DNA of 64,000 bases from Sorex araneus (GCF_027595985.1 NC_073313.1:104923052-104987051), one strand, 5' to 3'. Positions 51,561-63,420 are shown, counted from the first letter of the stretch. The notes: generated from the sequence alone by a model not told the origin. A program made the numbers and translations.

Positions 51561-53890
51561 TGCGACGGAAGCAGGCAGCGGTGGGATTTTTTCCATACCT
51601 GTCATGGAACAATTAAGTACATCGTGGCGGGGTCGTTGGACAGAAATGTATTATTTTTTTGAAATGCCAAGGTTTTGCTACTTAGTACTTCCTCGTGTGC
51701 AGCACGTTATTTCGGCAAGGGCGGGGGTGTGTGGTTTCTTAGCGCCGATCTCCCAGTTCCCCCGGCCCCTTGGGTTCTTCGCTTTCTCTCAGGCTCACCA
51801 CCCCACCTCCGAGCTCACTCCCCTTCTTCCTCCACGTGGTTCCGGCTCACCTAGGACTGCCACCAGCACCCATCAATCTCCTAGTCTCCTTCCCCTTCAT
51901 CCCTCCCCGCACTCCCAGCCTCCTGGCCTTGCACTCTCGTGCTTCTCAACCGGTTTGCCTTTTAGAGGATTTTTTGTGTGGGGCGGGTGAATAGTGATGG
52001 TTGTGTGTTTCTGAGGAGGAGTCCTTATAAAGGAATATATTGGAGGCTGTAAATAGACAAGCACTGTGTGTGGGTTGAGCCCTCTCATTCTTAAGTTGGG
52101 CCATAAGGGCTGCCTTTAACCCCATTCTGTTTCCTCCCACTATGATCTTTCTCTGGCAAGTCCAAGGGAAGAGGAATGCTAAATGGAGACATTCCTTCCC
52201 CCACTTCTGACACTGCCCCAGCTGATTAGCCCTAACCCCTTCACACCCTTTCCAGTCCTTGCTATTTTTATATAGTCTTGCCCAATCAATTTACTTAATA
52301 CAGATAGGCAATGTGAGTTAGATTTTTTCCGATTATTCCTTACAACTTGATTTATGTGGGTGACATACAGGTCTAAGAGCCAAGAAGATCACACAGTTCG
52401 CCCCAAATCTGATGTTGCATCGGCTTCCTGGCTTTGGGACATTTCTCTGACCTTTCCTTTCTGTAGCTGATGCACTTGGGTAAAAGACGTATTGTATATC
52501 GGGTATTGTGAGTCTTGACTTGGCCCTTTGAAGATAAAAGGGTTCTATAAACTCTCACCATTTATACTTTTCAAAGAAAGTACTTCATTTTCCTTTTATT
52601 CAGAGGATAGATTCACCAGGTGTAAGCAGGAACCCGAGTTTACTGGAAACCGAGCTTGCTTTGGGAGCGAAATCCGTCACTGTACTTAAGCCCTCCAGTC
52701 TGGTGGTTGTGTTTTTTTTTTAAATTAATGCACATACACCTGAATGAAAACATAAATAAGACTCAGCATACAGAGTACCGATGATTCTTTTAAGTCAAGG
52801 CATGAATCATATCGAATGTACTCCAACCTAACAGTCTGAGTCAGACTGGTTTGAAAACATAACCTCACCCATTTTTAGCCAAGATGGGGGCTGTTCATGT
52901 CTACTGAAAAGTGGCCTAAATAATTTCAGTCATGTCTCTCTGAGCATGATTAGCGTCTCACAGTGGGTGAGTCAATAATATCTATGAAATGCAGTCTACG
53001 GTGTCCTCTGCAGCCTGTGCTAAGGCCATGATCCCCTCTTAGTGTCTTGGGCTCCTGCTTGTTTGGGGCCTGGTTCCTCAGCTGCAGCTCTAGGCAAGGT
53101 CAGGGTGCGACTCTGTGGGCAGAGGTAGAGGACAAGGATTTGAAGGAGCAATTATTTCTTTCCCATTTACTTTCAGGACAACTAAACATCTTGTCTAGCA
53201 TGTTGTGCCTTGTAAAGCTCCCCTCCAGGAAGTAGTACTGCTGAAAAACAGTGGCTTGCTTGCTTTATGAAGGTATCTTCTAAACAGTGCGAATTGATTT
53301 CGATGGAATCAGTTTAGTTAATCCCTCCCGTAAGTGCAAGATAACTTGCTCCAACTTGCAGGTCCTAAAGCAGTGCCAGTGGAGTCTCATAATTGCATTC
53401 AAAAATTGCTCTCAGTAGTGAGCCTGTTCATTCCCTCCTCCCTCCTCCCATGAAATCTGCTGACACCATGACAGTTGCGAAGAAAGTTGCAGAAGGAATA
53501 TATCTTTATCACTCAGCAAACCTCAATGGCTCGATGAAGAAGTGAGCATACCGTCTTTTCACTCTATCCCTTTAGCACTCTAGTTCTCTCATCAGGGACA
53601 TGGCCCTAAAAAGGAGGTGAAGAAAGTACTGCAGTGGAGAATGTGTCTCAAATGGCTATTGTCAGAGTTCTCTGCTCAACCTTGTATGCCTCTTTAATTC
53701 AGTCTTCATGGATTTTGCAACTTCCTAGCTGTTGACCTCGAAGATGACTGCTAGTGGAGGCCAGGTGGTGCATTAAATTTTTGTCCTCATCTTTGAGACC
53801 GGGAAAATGGGACTATATTTGCAGATCACCTTCATACTTAAGCTGGCTTAGAGCATTGTGTCATCAAAATATTACAGTAATATTGGTATT
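51561..53890. other. Repeat-poor sequence downstream of the CpG island
   Basis: About 2.3 kb without a recognised SINE or L1. This fits a first intron or extended regulatory region. A splice-acceptor-like CTGTCCACAG at 51,545-51,554 precedes ATGGACTGCGAC, but the frame has no recognised domain. Confidence 0.45.
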
Positions 53891-53892
53891 AC

Positions 53893-54720
53893 TGTATCAC
53901 TGTCATCCCGTTGCTCATCGATTTGCTTGAGCAGGCGCCAGTAACGTCTTCATTTGTCCCTGTCGCATGCTAGTGTCTCCCTATGGCATCTGCTCACTCC
54001 AGGAACATGAAGAGCATGTTGTTGTTACTGTTTTTGGCATATCAAGTACATCACAGGTAGCATTCCAGGCTCTGCCATGCGGGGGAAAAATAAAATAAAA
54101 ATAAAAATAAAGAGGTCGTATGGCTGCATTTGTGACCACACTCTCCAGGAAAAACTGTGTCACTCTCTTCCAGGAGTTTTCATCTTGGTCGTTGATGAAA
54201 TTATATAGCACGGGCAGGGGCAGGGGCGGAGGGGAGTTTGTGGGTGTGACTGTCAAGCTACTGGAAAACTGGTGATCTGGGCAGAGGAGGCCCAGTCTGA
54301 TCTGAGCAGGCTTGGAGATCTCAGCCATGGGTCCCACATACCTGGGTTCCTCTGTCAGTTCCTTCATGGGTGAGGCTCGTCCGAGCATGTGGAGAGTGGC
54401 CTTGAGCATGGCTGTGGCTGGATTCTGGAGGTTTTTGGCTACCCGGGCTCTGCTTGGGACGGGGAGGAAAACTGAACCCGTCCCCCTCTGAGGGGGCCCC
54501 AGTGAAGACAGCCTGGTGCAGGGGCAGGAGATTCTGCATCGCTCTCTTCTGGGAGCTTTGTTTTATGGTCTGTAGATCTTGGCTGTTGATGAGATTACAT
54601 GGTGTGGGGGGACGGAGGCAGTTTGTGGGTGTGACTGCCAACCTGGGGATCTGGGTGGAGGAGGCCCAGTCCTAATCCAAGCAGGCTTGGAGATTTCAGC
54701 CACAGGTCCTGCATACCTGG
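53893..54720 (-). mobile_element. Non-autonomous RTE-derived element with internal duplication
   Basis: Plus strand starts with the RTE 3'-end complement (CACTGTCATCCCGTTGCTCA, ATTTGCTTGAGCAGGCGCC), passes GGCATATCAAGTACATC and a GAAAATAAAATAAA insertion at 54,088-54,110, then has the tRNA-less 5' part twice: GGTGTGACTGTCAAGCTACTGG near 54,242 and GGTGTGACTGCCAACC near 54,630, each followed by GGCCCAGTC and AGCAGGCTTGGAGAT. Confidence 0.78.
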
Positions 54721-54774
54721 GGGACTATAGAGAGTGAATGATATTGTAGTACTAGGATGGAACCAAATGTTTGT

Positions 54775-54960
54775 TTCAAGGCTACAGAGAGAGTGTAGCA
54801 GTTAAGTTGCTGGCTTGCTTTGCCCATGCCCACGTGGACTCAATCACCAGCACCACATATGGTCCCTAGAGCCCCACCAGGAGTGAAACCTAAGTGCAGA
54901 GCCAAGAGTAAGTCCAGAACACTTCTGGGTGTGACCTAAAAGCCATACAACAAACAGAAC
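54775..54960 (+). mobile_element. Old SINE
   Basis: GGCTACAGAGAGAGTGTAGC, CACCACATATGGTCCCTAGA and GGGTGTGACCTAAAAGCC. Confidence 0.75.
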
Positions 54961-55004
54961 CCCCCGCAAATGTCTGCATTTCAGGTCTCTTCCTCTTTTT
55001 AAAA

Positions 55005-55180
55005 GGTTTTGGGCCACACCTGGTGGAGCTCAGCGGCCACTCAGCTTTGTGCTGGGGCAGGGAGGGGGATGGTTTGATTTTTGGCAGTGCTCAGCGACCA
55101 TATGGTGCCCTGGTTCAAACTCAGGCAACCTGCATGCAAAGCATGCGCTCCAGCTTGTTGAACTATCTCTGGCCCTGTAT
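55005..55180 (-). mobile_element. Old SINE
   Basis: TTTGGGCCACACCTGGTGGA, GCGACCATATGGTGCCC and GAACTATCTCTGGCCC. Confidence 0.75.
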
Positions 55181-55404
55181 TTCAGGTTTCTTTTAAAACA
55201 CTGTGTTCATCACTGAGCAGAGTACAGAAGAGAATAAGGAAGTGTTTCTCAACCAGGGGTTGGATCATCCTAGATCGGATGAGTGGGGTTGACAAGGAAT
55301 TTTAACTCCAGGGATCTTGTGCAGAGGGCGAGTTCCTTCTTTATTTCCTCTCCCAGGGATCAATTTGTGTTTTTCTCTCCACATTCATGAATTGAATTAA
55401 AACT

Positions 55405-55495
55405 GTGCTTCGGGCTGAGGATGTAGCTCAGCAATCGAGCAGAATCTTATATATGTGAGGCCCTGTTTTATCTCTAAAGCTGCAAAATTTAAAAA
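55405..55495 (+). repeat. tRNA-Ala-like (ID-type) SINE fragment
   Basis: GGGCTGAGGATGTAGCTCAG followed by AATCGAGCAGAATCTT and GTGAGGCCCTG, then an A-rich end. It is the best of the three tRNA-Ala-like copies in the window. Confidence 0.55.
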
Positions 55496-55779
55496 AGAAA
55501 ACAGTGCTGAGTCTTCCATGGATACTGGAGTTTTGTGGTTTTCTCTAGCATTTCTCACTACTGTTTATATATTCCCCTTCTCCATGATCAGAACAGATAA
55601 ATAAATCTCCCAGCTCCCAAAATTTCCTCCGACTACTAAATGATGAAAACATGGGTGGTAGAGAAATTTTGAGTAATATACCAACAACCTTACGATTTCC
55701 TTACCTATTCCGGGTTCACCTGAGTGCATGCTAGGTTATGGTCAAGCTAAATTAGCTAGAAAAATATTGGGCTTTTATT
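55496..55779. other. No recognised feature
   Basis: Unique-looking intron-like sequence. Confidence 0.3.
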
Positions 55780-55950
55780 TGGGTGGGGTTGGACCATACC
55801 CAGCAGTGTTTAGGGATTATTACCTGCTCTGTGCTCAGGGATCACTCCTGGCAGGCTTGGGGCACTGTATGTGTATAGGGATCTAACCTGGATTGGGCCC
55901 CTTGAAAGGCAAGTGTCCTACCTGCTATATTCTCTCTCTAGGCCCCCAAT
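55780..55950 (-). mobile_element. Shrew tRNA-SINE (old copy)
   Basis: GGACCATACCCAGCAGTGTT, GGGATCACTCCTGGCAGGC and TTCTCTCTCTAGGCCCC. Confidence 0.8.
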
Positions 55951-55954
55951 ATTG

Positions 55955-56112
55955 TTTTTTGTGTGGAGACTTAGAGGGGCTCATACCTGATGATGCTCAG
56001 TGCTTATTTCTGGTGGTGCTCAGGGGATTATATGTGGTGCTCATGATCGAGCCCACGTTGGCCTCATGTAAGGCAAGCACCTTCCTCACTGTACTATCTC
56101 TCAGGTCCAGTA
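55955..56112 (-). mobile_element. Shrew tRNA-SINE (old copy)
   Basis: GATGATGCTCAGTGCTTATTT, GGGGATTATATGTGGTGCTC and TACTATCTCTCAGGTCC. Confidence 0.78.
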
Positions 56113-57529
56113 AAGTATTCTTTATAAGTTTTGTCCTATTTGGAGTCTTGTTTCCCTGAAGAGCTCTTAACTATTTGACCTTGGGTTTTGTCTCTCCTGT
56201 AGGTCAGAATCCTCTGGGAGGTAAATAGTGTTCTCAGTCTTTGTATCTTCCTCTACAGACCACACAATCTGGATCACAAGCTCATTCTATCATCTAAAGC
56301 CTCGAACATAAAATCCCAGGTTTTACCATTTCCTTGATGTGTCGGCAGGAGAGACATTATATAGATATTATACATATTAGATCATGAAGGGTCTGAATGT
56401 TTATAGCACTGAGATAGAAAAATGTTTTATGGTTCCGAATCCTTGATTGCTTTGTCTGTAGCCCTTTGTTCAGTGTTACTAGGATCCTTGTAGTTCCTAG
56501 GGGAGTAGAAGCTTGGTTTCAAATAGTCCCTTGTTTTGTCCCTTGTTTTTGACCTCAACTTGGGGTCCTTTCAGCCAAACCTTCAACAGTTTGCTTTACA
56601 TACATTATTGCCAGTTTTATTCAGTCAACATACAGGTGAGCACCCATCCAGGTGTGCCACTGAACATTAGAAAATGTACTCATAGTTCATTCACTGGGCA
56701 ACATGTTGAGAAAAGCAGTCCTAGAAGAGATAGAAAGCTATCATTGGCAGCCGTGGGTAAATGAAGTTTGTCTCCATTTGTTCTCCAGCCTTGCAACTGC
56801 CTGTGTAATCTGCATGAAGATAAAGGTATTATGAATTGTATTTAGGATTCCTGTCAATTATCACGAGTTCCCTTGGCAAACCTGTTTCTTGGTTACTTAG
56901 ATTAATCCTTTGTGTTTGTGGCAGACTTCGAACTTTTCATTCTGCTATTGTGATCGTTGTTTTTAATGTTTATAATGACTAGATTATATAAAATAGCCAA
57001 TGGTTGGTTTTAAGAGCTCATTATTGTAAAGAAAATATCATTAAGTCCACATATTATAAAATATGAAGTAGACTTTAATAACCTATTAAGCAGGAACTGG
57101 CTCTGGCACTCTTTGGCAGTCGGTAATCAACCTCCACTCCTGAGCTCTCTGAGTGCATGATTAAAGCTTTAGAGAAAAGAAGAGACCTCTTCTTGCCTAG
57201 AGGGGAGGGACCCATTTTAACAGGGAGAAATTTGAGCATAAGAAACAGCAGGTTCAGATCCAGTGCAGAACTCTTGCGGGAGGAGTGGCCTTTATTTCAA
57301 CCGGGTGTTTTGGAAACATTTCTGTATAGTCATTGCTTTCCTTCACAGTTTGTCTCTCATCAGTGGATGTCTAATGTATCTATATGATTATGTGTCTACA
57401 TGTGTATCTATATTTGTAAAGTGATTTAATGGTTTATTTGCTTGTCTTCTGATCCTGACAAGAGCCTGTGAGATGGCTAGGGTAGGTATTTTTCATTCTT
57501 CAGATAAGGAGGCTATGTCCCAAATACTT
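56113..57529. other. Repeat-poor, intron-like sequence
   Basis: 1.4 kb with no recognised repeat, exon or RNA gene. Mildly AT-rich. Confidence 0.35.
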
Positions 57530-57700
57530 TTTTTTTTCTTTTGGGGCCACACCTAGTGACGCTCAGGGCTTACTCCTGGCTCTTGGCTCAGGAATTACTC
57601 CTGCCATGGCTTGGGGAACCATATGGGGCGTGGGGGATGGAAGCTGCATTAGACATGTGCAAGACAAGGGCCCTACCTACTGTACTATCTTTCCAGACTC
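57530..57700 (-). mobile_element. Shrew tRNA-SINE
   Basis: TTTTGGGGCCACACCTAGTG, GGGGAACCATATGGGGCGTG and TACTATCTTTCCAGACTCC. Confidence 0.85.
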
Positions 57701-59740
57701 CAAATACTTTAAATGTCTTGAGGAACACTCAGCCTATTCACTTTAGAGCATAGCTGTGAGCAGATTCAATAAAGAAGGTCAAATGAGAGAATGGCCTGGA
57801 AACCACTTGAAACAAATATGGTAAACCAGTGTAAGATGACGTATTAATTATGCTTACGGGACTAACACGCCTTCTTTTTTCTGGATTTCTATTTTTAGTC
57901 TGCATCCTTTTTAGGGTGAGAATTCTGAGTCTTTTTATGTTGCCTTTTATGTTCCCAAGTGATCTTTTTTGAGCTTCAAAGGGTCTTTTCCTAATAATAG
58001 TGTTCTAGGATTTGGCAGTCTTCCTTTCCAGTTCCAAACGGTGTTCTCATTAGTTTATACTTCCTTGGCATTCCCCTCCCCTACCCCATTAGTTGTCCTC
58101 TGGAACACCCATTACTATCTTCCTGGAGATACAGAAAGCAAAGCCAACAACTGTGCTTGAGCACTTTGGCTTACTTAGCAAAGAGAAAGTAATGCATCTT
58201 GTTCCCTTCCACTTCCTTATCTGGTGATGCCCATGGGTTGGCAGCCCTTCTTGTCAAACTAATAAATCAGATTTGTGTTTTGAGCAAGTTTACAGACAGC
58301 CAAAGTGCCTTTTCTACCTGGTAACAGATAGCAAGAGCTCTATAATAATAGGATGTCAGAGCTGGAACGCATCTTAAAGAGATCATAAAGTGATTCTAGT
58401 TCAACTTGAATGACATTTTACAGTGGAGGAGACATCAGACTAAGTCAGAACTCCTTTGTTTATTCCCATCCTCCCCAAGGCAAAGAGACAGTTTCTACTG
58501 TTTCAAGGAAGAGCGATTGGGACACCAATGTTAGTGCCTGAAGAATGTTTACTTTAGAATAGTTTGTTTTTTAAACAAATCCTACCACTCAGCTCAGTCC
58601 TCAATCCTCATTCTCCAGACCAGATGCCAGTCTTGATTTCATACTCCCAGTGTTTTCTGTGAAGCATGTTATCATGACTGCTCAGGGAAGTAGTGAAAGC
58701 CCAGAGCCATGCTCTGCAGACCTGCAGAGAAAGATGAAAATAAGATGACATAGCAACTGTTGATATAAATGGGCATTTAATTATGTTCAAATAACATTTG
58801 AAATAATTGAATCCTGCAAGTGCAGCTCATGGATTCTCTTTGATCAGTTATCTTGAATGCTGTGTTTGGAGGGCAATGCTGAAATCAATCTTCAGTTTTG
58901 TGAGTGTAGCATACATTATGCTTATCTTAATCATCTGCATTGAGTTCTCTTTTGTGTGTCGACCTAATCACACAACCTTCTGACGCCTTCTTAGAGTGTA
59001 TTCTCCTCGATGTCAGTTTTCTAAGGTCTCAGCCTGGAGAGGGATCTGGGTTGGACGATAAACCTTTCAGAAGCAATTTTATAACAGAGCGAAGGCAACT
59101 ATACACACATCCATCTTTAACTCCCAGGCAGTAACTACATGACATGGAACAACCCTTCCTTGTGTCCAAGGGTAGGTGTGTATGTGGACATAAGTATTTG
59201 CTCTGTAACATGACTATTGGTCTACCTCTCAGGCATTTCATCGATGTAGGTTTATGACTTGCTATTGTGTTTTCTTGTAAAAAAATATTCCTGATTACCT
59301 ATCATTGGGTTGCACCCTATCTGGTTCAGTTCCTGTCTTTATACTTGCATACTCTCTAATTCCTCCTATATTAGTGATTCACAAACTTTATGAAGCTGCA
59401 ACACTCGACTACTGCTTTATCTTTGTCATACCACTTACCCCTGCACTTCCTGAAAGAATTTGTGTCATAGGAGTCAAATAGTGTTAGGAGTTTCATATTC
59501 TTAAAAGAATAACTCTTGGAAGCTGAGCATTATCTGACACCTATTGATCGTTCATTACAAATATCCCAGGTATTACAAAACCTGTACAGGGAATCTCTGA
59601 CCTAGAAAAACAGTGGGAAAGAGTAAGCAGAGTATAGAAATCCTGCATAATCACACAATTGGCAGCGTAGTGGTGTGGTTAACTGTTTATGCTCTGGAGT
59701 CATTCATGCATGGTTTTGTATCATTTTAAAGATTGAGATA
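57701..59740. other. Repeat-poor, intron-like sequence with one MIR-like piece
   Basis: 2 kb almost free of young repeats. 58,340-58,440 (ATGTCAGAGCTGGAACGCAT, GACATTTTACAGTGGAGGAG) resembles an old MIR-type element. No exon recognised. It is a candidate place for conserved non-coding sequence. Confidence 0.4.
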
Positions 59741-59741
59741 G

Positions 59742-59915
59742 AGGGGCCAGAGTGATAGTACAGTGGGTAGGGCATTTGTCTTGCATGTGGCTGAACCGGG
59801 TTTGATCCCAGGTATCCCATATGGTCTTCTGAGCACTGCTGGGAGAAATTCCTGAGTGCAGAGCCAGGATTAAGCCCTGAGTATTGCCGGGTGTTGCCCC
59901 CCAAACAACAATAAA
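59742..59915 (+). mobile_element. Shrew tRNA-SINE
   Basis: GAGGGGCCAGAGTGATAGTA, GGTATCCCATATGGTCTTC and GGGTGTTGCCCCCCAAAC. Confidence 0.9.
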
Positions 59916-59919
59916 AATG

Positions 59920-61170
59920 AAGATATAATTTGCATGCCATGAATGTCACCACTTTAGACTGTACATTTTAGTGGTTTTTAGTATATTTATAGAATTAGGC
60001 AACTGTTACCACACATTTTCTTAAACATGTTTGTTATCCATCCCCTTCTGAAACCCTATGCCCTTCAGAAGTAACTCCACCTCACCCCTACCTCAACCAC
60101 TTCCAGTACCTTCTGCCTTCTGTTCTTATAGGTTTTCCTATTCTGAACATGTCATATAAAGGAAATCTTAAATCTTTTTGGGGGGTTATCAAATCTGGGT
60201 TGGCCCCTTGCCCGCTGTACCATCTCTCCAACTCTGTACAAGTACTTGAATGGATATGTACGCCTATGATTCTTTTGGATGATGTAGAACTTAACATTTA
60301 ACCTTTTGAGGAAGTGCCAAGTGATTTCCCAGAGCAGCTGTGCTATTTACATTCTCAGCAGCAACATATGAGGTTTTCAATTTCTTGACATCCTAGCTGA
60401 CATTTGCTATTATTTTAAATTATAGCCATCCTAATGGGTGTGAAGTAGTAGTATTGCTGTCTTAGTGGGTGTAAAGTAGTATTATAGCCATGCTAGTGAG
60501 TGTGAAGTGGTGTCTCAGTGTGATTTCATTTGCATTTTCCTATTTGCTAATGATGTTTTTCATATGTTTTCATATGTTTACTTTTCCTATGTTTGTCTTA
60601 TCTGGAGAAAAGTACTCAAATCCTTCGCCAGTTAGAAATTTTTGTCTTTTATTTGTAAGATGTTTATATCCTAATTGTAAGATAGAACTTGTAAGAGTTA
60701 GATATTTTAAGATACTAGATCCATGTTATTCATCTATATCATTGGCAATTAATTTTTTCATTTTGTGGGTTATCTGTTTTACTCTTTATGCTGTTCTCAT
60801 TTGTAAGCACAGAAGTTTCAACTTCTGCTGAAGTTCCATCTGTATGTTTCCCCCACTTTGCTTTTGTGCCCTCTTAGAAACCCTCGCCCAACCTAATTGC
60901 ATTATGATTTACACCTTATTTTCCTTCCAAGAATTGTGCAGTTTCCACACTTATATTTAAATTGTCAGCTTAGATTGGGTTCATTTTATAATGAGGTGTG
61001 AGTTAGGGCTCTAACTCCATCTTTTCACATGTGGATATCTAGTTTCCCCAGCATTAATTATTAAAAAGATTATGCTTTCCCCTATAAATGGTTTTAGAGC
61101 CCCCTGTCAAATCAGTGGACCATATATTTGTAGGTGTGTGAATTTATTTCTGATTTTCAGTTTTATTATG
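59920..61170 (-). repeat. L1M-type relic
   Basis: Complement-strand ancient L1: CTGTACATTTTAGTGGTTTT, TCCATCCCCTTCTGAAACC and, further on, CTATTTACATTCTCAGCAGCA, GCCATCCTAATGGGTGTGAAG, TTTGCATTTTCCTATTTGC and CAATTAATTATTAAAA-like. A SINE-derived scrap (GGCCCCTTGCCCGCTGTACC) lies at 60,195-60,232. The GGGTGTGAAGTAG phrase near 60,438 is repeated with variation twice more by 60,510, a local tandem duplication. Confidence 0.7.
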
Positions 61171-61320
61171 AGCTTGAATATTAGCTTTATTTTTGAATGC
61201 TAGCGTCAATATTTGCAAGTATGTGGGATCCTTTGTTAGTTATCTTTTTAAAAATGTAACAGTTTTGTTACCTTTCAGAGGGTTGGAGAAAATTAAATGA
61301 GATAAGTGAATTGAAAGGAT

Positions 61321-61495
61321 TCATTTCATTTCTGTGATAGTACAGTGAGGAGGGCATTTCCCTTGCATGCAGCCAACCTGGTTGATCCCCAGCATCCCAT
61401 ATGGTCCCCCAAGCACCGCCAGGAGTAATTCCTGAGTGCAGAACCAGGAGTAACCTCTGATCATCGCTGAGTGTGACCCAAAAAGCAAAAAGTTA
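61321..61495 (+). mobile_element. Shrew tRNA-SINE, host of an RTE-derived insertion
   Basis: The head lacks its first bases (TGATAGTACAGTGAGG); it continues CATCCCATATGGTCCCCC and GTGTGACCCAAAAAGC. TSD TGAATTGAAAGGAT occurs at 61307-61320 and again at 62131-62144, beyond the RTE-derived element, so that element inserted into this SINE's A-rich tail. Confidence 0.85.
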
Positions 61496-61496
61496 A

Positions 61497-62064
61497 TCAC
61501 TGTATCACTGTCATCCTGTTGTTCATCGATTTGCTCCAGTGGGCACTAGTAATGTCTCCATTCATCCCTGTCACATGCTAGTGTAGCCTGATGGCGAACT
61601 GGGGGGTCTTTCAGGATCAGGGGAATGAGGACCATCATTGTTACTATTTTTGGCATATATAGTATGCCACGGGTAGCTTGCCAGGCTCTGCCGTGCGGGC
61701 CGAATACTCTCAGTAGCTTGCTGGGCTCTCTGAGAGGAACGGAGGCTTTTGTGGTGGCCTGTAATCGCCTTTACTGGTGTTTCCAGTCTACCAAATGTAA
61801 GCTTTTGGTCTACTGGCATGTTGAAACGATCTGCACACTGACAAACACGCACCTGCCTGCGTCTCTGGGCAGCACCTGGTACATCTATGGCCTCAGGTTG
61901 ATCTCCTTGAGGTTGATGGAGTGCGCCCAGAGGTTGTTGAGCAGCTGGTAGACCAGGACGGCAGTTGGGTTGTGGAGGTCGGCTGCTGGGGCTGAGTCCC
62001 TTATGGTGGGGAGGGCTCTCACCTGCCCCCTTCTGGGGCACCCTGAGTGAAAACAGCCTGGCAC
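61497..62064 (-). mobile_element. Non-autonomous RTE-derived element (tRNA-less)
   Basis: Plus strand: CACTGTATCACTGTCATCC, TCGATTTGCTCCAGTGGGC, TTTCAGGATCAGGGGAATGA, GGTAGCTTGCCAGGCTCTG, then a unique 5' part with GACAAACACGCACCTGCC and a terminus resembling the 10.7-kb copy (GAAAACAGCCTGGCACGG). Its middle differs from the 10.0- and 54.0-kb copies. Confidence 0.78.
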
Positions 62065-62144
62065 GGAGTTTATTTTATTTTATTTGTTTAAATAAAAATT
62101 TTAAAACTAAAAATAAATATATAAATAAAATGAATTGAAAGGAT

Positions 62145-62930
62145 AATATTTTGTATAGGGCACAAGATATTTCATGCACTCTAAAGGGTAAGGTGCTCAG
62201 ATTGTTAGGGTATGGGGAAACTGGGGAAATAGTTGAAAGGATGGTGAAATATTAGGAGTGACCATAACAAGGTAGCCTCTAAATGAGAGGTGAGGTGAAC
62301 AAATATTGGAAGTTGAAAATGCATTTAATTCCCCAAGTTGTTATGTATGCTAAAATAGAATGATTTGAAACATTGTATAGAACAGTTGCTTGCCATTAGT
62401 AACAGCTTGTAACCATCTCCTATATTATTCTTTATAGAGCTGAAATCAATTAAGGCGTGCATTTTAGACCACTGATGTTTGTCTTTTTTTCTGTCAAGGA
62501 GTCTTTTGAGAATATTTTGAGTACTAGCACAACCCTCTCTCCATGAAGATGCATATTTGACATGCATTTGACATTCTTCAAACAGTTCTAGGAGTTCAGC
62601 AATCCCTGGTTAATAAATCCTATTTTGATCTTACCAAGGCAATCCTGACTCATGCATAGCATGCTTTCCTGGGCTTAATTTCATAGGAAGGGTCTAGTGT
62701 CACATTTACTTTGGGGAACAATTTACGGACTTTCAGAGAGTTTTTTTCCTTTGTACCGAAGAATTTATACAGAACCCTCCTGAGACCGAGAAAGGTTGTG
62801 GTACTCTGTTTTTCTATAGGTTTTAACACATGTATGTACATTTATTTCAGCTATGCACCTGATAGGCTGTCATTGTGGTGGGAGGCCGTATTTGATTTTT
62901 TCCAGGTAGCTCCTAACACAGACAATGAGG
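62145..62930. other. No recognised feature
   Basis: Unique-looking AT-rich, intron-like sequence. No exon recognised. Confidence 0.3.
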
Positions 62931-63130
62931 GACGCAGGAAGAAATAGTGATATAAATGTGGTATGAGGTGGTGATGGACCTAGATGAGAGAGATATGATT
63001 CTTGAGGGAACTGGAAATGAGAGGCAGATTCAGAGAAACTCAGAGGGACATAGACGAAAATAGCAGCAGAAACAGGCTGTTTAGAAACTCTTGTAAATAG
63101 CCAAGATAAACTTCAGTAAAGGAGGTGAGA
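62931..63130 (-). repeat. Possible L2 relic
   Basis: GAGGTGGTGATGGACCTAGA and AATGAGAGGCAGATTCAGAG loosely follow the L2 complement. Low support. Confidence 0.3.
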
Positions 63131-63149
63131 TGACTGCAGTAAAGGTGTA

Positions 63150-63420
63150 GGGGAAAGAGCACAGGCATTGGCATTAGACTGACCCGATGCACTGGCCTGT
63201 AGTTTCTTGGTTGATTGACTTATCAATGCTGAGCCTAGATTTCTAACTATAAGATGGATATAGTACTAGTTGATGCCTCACGGGGACCCACTGGAATTTA
63301 ATGAGATAGTGTGTGCAAAGTGTGTACTATAGTATTCCATATACAGGAATACAGGAGTATATTCCAAATACAGGAAGTGCCTTGACTACTCATTTAAGAG
63401 ATTCTTTATTTAACCATTAT
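63150..63420 (+). repeat. MIR element
   Basis: GGCATTGGCATTAGACTGAC, TTTCTAACTATAAGATGGA, GATGCCTCACGGGGACC and GAATTTAATGAGATAGTGTG follow the MIR order. Confidence 0.7.

Noticed and set aside
50284-51612. Frames of 200-380 residues on both strands in the CpG island
   Set aside because: GC-rich sequence lacks stop codons by chance. The readings are Arg/Gly/Pro/Ala-rich without any domain and overlap on both strands.
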